A stretch of 11,067 bases of DNA, taken from the NCBI GenBank assembly GCA_964652155.1, contig CAZZBK010000167.1, forward strand, positions 1-11,067, in the 5' to 3' direction. The translations under genes were made by a program, and so were the position numbers. This document shows, piece after piece, positions 9,609 through 11,067 of this stretch. The notes beneath the pieces are model-generated. The model did no database searches, was not told where the DNA came from, and was given only the letters and a program-made list of their open reading frames with translations. This stretch comes from CAZZBK01 sp964652155 (GTDB lineage: Bacteria > Planctomycetota > Planctomycetia > Pirellulales > PNKZ01). Position 1 is the stretch's first letter; each line of letters opens with the position of its first letter.

Positions 9609-11067
9609 TAGGGGCCCGGCTTGTCCGCCTTTTGCCAGGCGCCCCAACCATCGAGCGTCGAGATGTCCGCTGCCTCGCTGATGACATCGGCCAATTTCTT
9701 CAGCCATTTTTTCTCGGGATGCTTGGCCTTGATGGCTTGATCCGCCACGCCTGACATATCCCACCCAGGAGAACGAATTCCCTTGCTGAGTAGTGATTTG
9801 ATCTTCCGCAGCCACTCGGGACGCTGCGCCGCCACTTCAAAGGCATAAGAGTAGAACGAGAGCTCAAGGGCGATATCATCTTCAGCGCTCGGCGAATGTT
9901 CTTTCCAGGCTGCGCACAATTTTTCCAGGCCTTCTTCAACACGTCCATTGCCCAATAAGTGACTCGCGTAGTTACCGAGGTTGTTGGCGTGCTTCGGGTC
10001 GGCCTCTATGGCACGCTTGTAGAATTCTTCAGCTAGGTCTGGCGTGTTACGCACATTGTTGAGAAATACGGCGAAGTTACCAAGGTTGCTGGCGTTCTTT
10101 GGATCGGCCTCAATGGCCCGCTGGTAATACTCTTCTGCTCGGTCTGGTGTTTTACGCACATAGTTGAGAAATGAGGCGAAGTTTCCGAGGTTGCGAGCGT
10201 GCTGCGGATCGGCCTCGATGGCCCGCTGGTAATACTCTTCTGCTCGGTCTAGCGATTTCCGAACGACTTGGAGAAATAGAGCGTAGTTACCGAGGTTGCT
10301 GGCGTGCTTCGGATCGGCCTCAATGGCCCGCTGGTAATACTCTTCCGCTCGGTCTAGCGATTTCCGAACGACTTGGAGAAACACGGCGTAGTTACCAAGG
10401 TTGAGAGCATTTTTCGGATCAGCCTCAATGGCCCGCTGGTAATACTCTTCCGCTCGATCTGGCGCTTTACGCACATTGTCGAAAAATACGGCGAAGTTAC
10501 CGAGGTTGCGAGCATTTTTCGGATCGGCCTCAATGGCCCGCTGGTAATACTCTTCCGCTCGGTCTAGCGATTTCCGAACGACTTGGAGAAACACGGCGTA
10601 GTTACCAAGGTTGAGAGCATTTTTCGGATCAGCCTCAATGGCCCGCTGGTAATACTCTTCCGCTCGATCTGGCGCTTTACGCACATTGTCGAAAAATACG
10701 GCGAAGTTACCGAGGTTGCGAGCATTTTTCGGATCGGCCTCAATGGCCCGCTGGTAATACTCTTCTGCTTGGTCAGGACTCTTGCGTACAGTTTCAAGAA
10801 ACGTCGCATAGTTGCCAAGGATGTGTGCGTGTTTCGGGTTAGCTCCTAGCGCTTGAATGTAATACTTTTCTGCGAGATCAGGCTCCCTGCGTACGGATTC
10901 GAAAAATACTGCGTAGTTGCAAAGTAACTCCGCAGAGTCGGGAAATGCCCTGATACCCAGTTGATAGATTTGGTCGGCCGCTGCGGGATCGCTGTTTTCG
11001 ACAGCGGATGCGGCCGCTTCGAAATCCCACCATGTGACACTGTCTTTCTTGTCTTCTTTGCTCGCCC
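9608..11067 (-). CDS. Tetratricopeptide-repeat protein, 5' end beyond the window
   Basis: The frame is open from the right edge to a TAA at 9610-9608, giving 485 visible residues with no convincing start, so the N-terminus is outside. After an acidic/basic lead-in (WWDFEAAASAVE), about ten TPR units of exactly 35 residues follow, with consensus AEEYYQRAIEADPKNA then NLGNYAVFLQVVRKxxDR. The outermost units are divergent and the central ones nearly identical. After the array, a C-terminal region of ~120 residues (EEGLEKLCAAW to QKADKPGP) has no motif I know. TPR arrays form superhelical protein-binding scaffolds; the partner is unknown. No membrane segment or signal is visible in this part. It is the first visible gene of a leftward run with the mini-ORF, the HTH-EIIA regulator and the double pseudo-receiver. 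A GTG at 10684 is in frame but internal to the array and unlikely to be the start. Confidence 0.85.
   Translation of the reverse strand, partial: ASKEDKKDSVTWWDFEAAASAVENSDPAAADQIYQLGIRAFPDSAELLCNYAVFFESVRREPDLAEKYYIQALGANPKHAHILGNYATFLETVRKSPDQAEEYYQRAIEADPKNARNLGNFAVFFDNVRKAPDRAEEYYQRAIEADPKNALNLGNYAVFLQVVRKSLDRAEEYYQRAIEADPKNARNLGNFAVFFDNVRKAPDRAEEYYQRAIEADPKNALNLGNYAVFLQVVRKSLDRAEEYYQRAIEADPKHASNLGNYALFLQVVRKSLDRAEEYYQRAIEADPQHARNLGNFASFLNYVRKTPDRAEEYYQRAIEADPKNASNLGNFAVFLNNVRNTPDLAEEFYKRAIEADPKHANNLGNYASHLLGNGRVEEGLEKLCAAWKEHSPSAEDDIALELSFYSYAFEVAAQRPEWLRKIKSLLSKGIRSPGWDMSGVADQAIKAKHPEKKWLKKLADVISEAADISTLDGWGAWQKADKPGP
10308..10765. repeat. 210-bp perfect tandem duplication inside the TPR array (105-bp units in pairs)
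   Basis: Bases 10308-10555 are identical to 10518-10765 at an offset of 210 bp, so two whole TPR units were duplicated without later change. The general unit of the array is 105 bp (35 codons), repeating leftward to about 9960 with increasing divergence. The synonymous-site identity of the 210-bp copies points to recent duplication or gene conversion. Confidence 0.92.

Noticed and set aside
9960..10860. Regular 105-bp repeats as a CRISPR array
   Set aside because: The repeats are contiguous, without spacers, and encode an uninterrupted 35-residue TPR unit.

Overview
The window looks like a GC-rich planctomycete (Planctomycetota, Pirellulales-like) chromosome segment. The evidence is a giant membrane-anchored Ser/Thr kinase carrying LamG-like and FGE-sulfatase-like modules, a DUF559 endonuclease flanked by hairpin-rich intergenic repeats, an excisionase-type HTH fused to a PTS EIIA domain, and a 35-residue-unit TPR protein. 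These assignments come from reading motifs; no database search was run.

Layout. Bases 1-111 hold a hairpin and a good sigma70-type promoter. Bases 112-5697 (+) encode a 1861-residue protein: cytoplasmic kinase, one membrane segment, then LamG / FGE / FGE / LamG / FGE modules. Its last FGE module ends the protein, and its final ~35 codons carry the composition expected of a variable region written by a diversity-generating retroelement (DGR). Bases 5744-7502 are an inverted-repeat-bounded block holding a DUF559 gene (7078-7443, +) and, upstream of it, a frameshifted IS110-family element (~5828-7035) that appears to have landed inside one of the repeats. Immediately beyond the block, 7503-7664 encodes the N-terminal half of an Avd-like protein, the DGR accessory factor. 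No template repeat or reverse transcriptase is visible. Bases 7665-7896 hold nothing I can assign.

The rest, on the minus strand, reads as one operon-like run transcribed leftward: a TPR protein whose start is outside the window (9608-11067), a 42-codon mini-ORF overlapping its stop (9480-9608), an HTH-PTS EIIA regulator (8751-9464), and a protein with two degenerate receiver-like domains (7897-8724). It converges on the DGR remnant.

Main interpretation. The left half is best read as a crippled DGR locus: a kinase-linked, surface-displayed target with a diversified C-terminus, followed by its avd gene. That gene was split from the target by a DUF559/palindrome cassette, itself hit by an IS110 element, and was then truncated, with TR and RT lost or located elsewhere. 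The supporting sequence (VR codon pattern and Avd motif) is directly visible; the history is inference.
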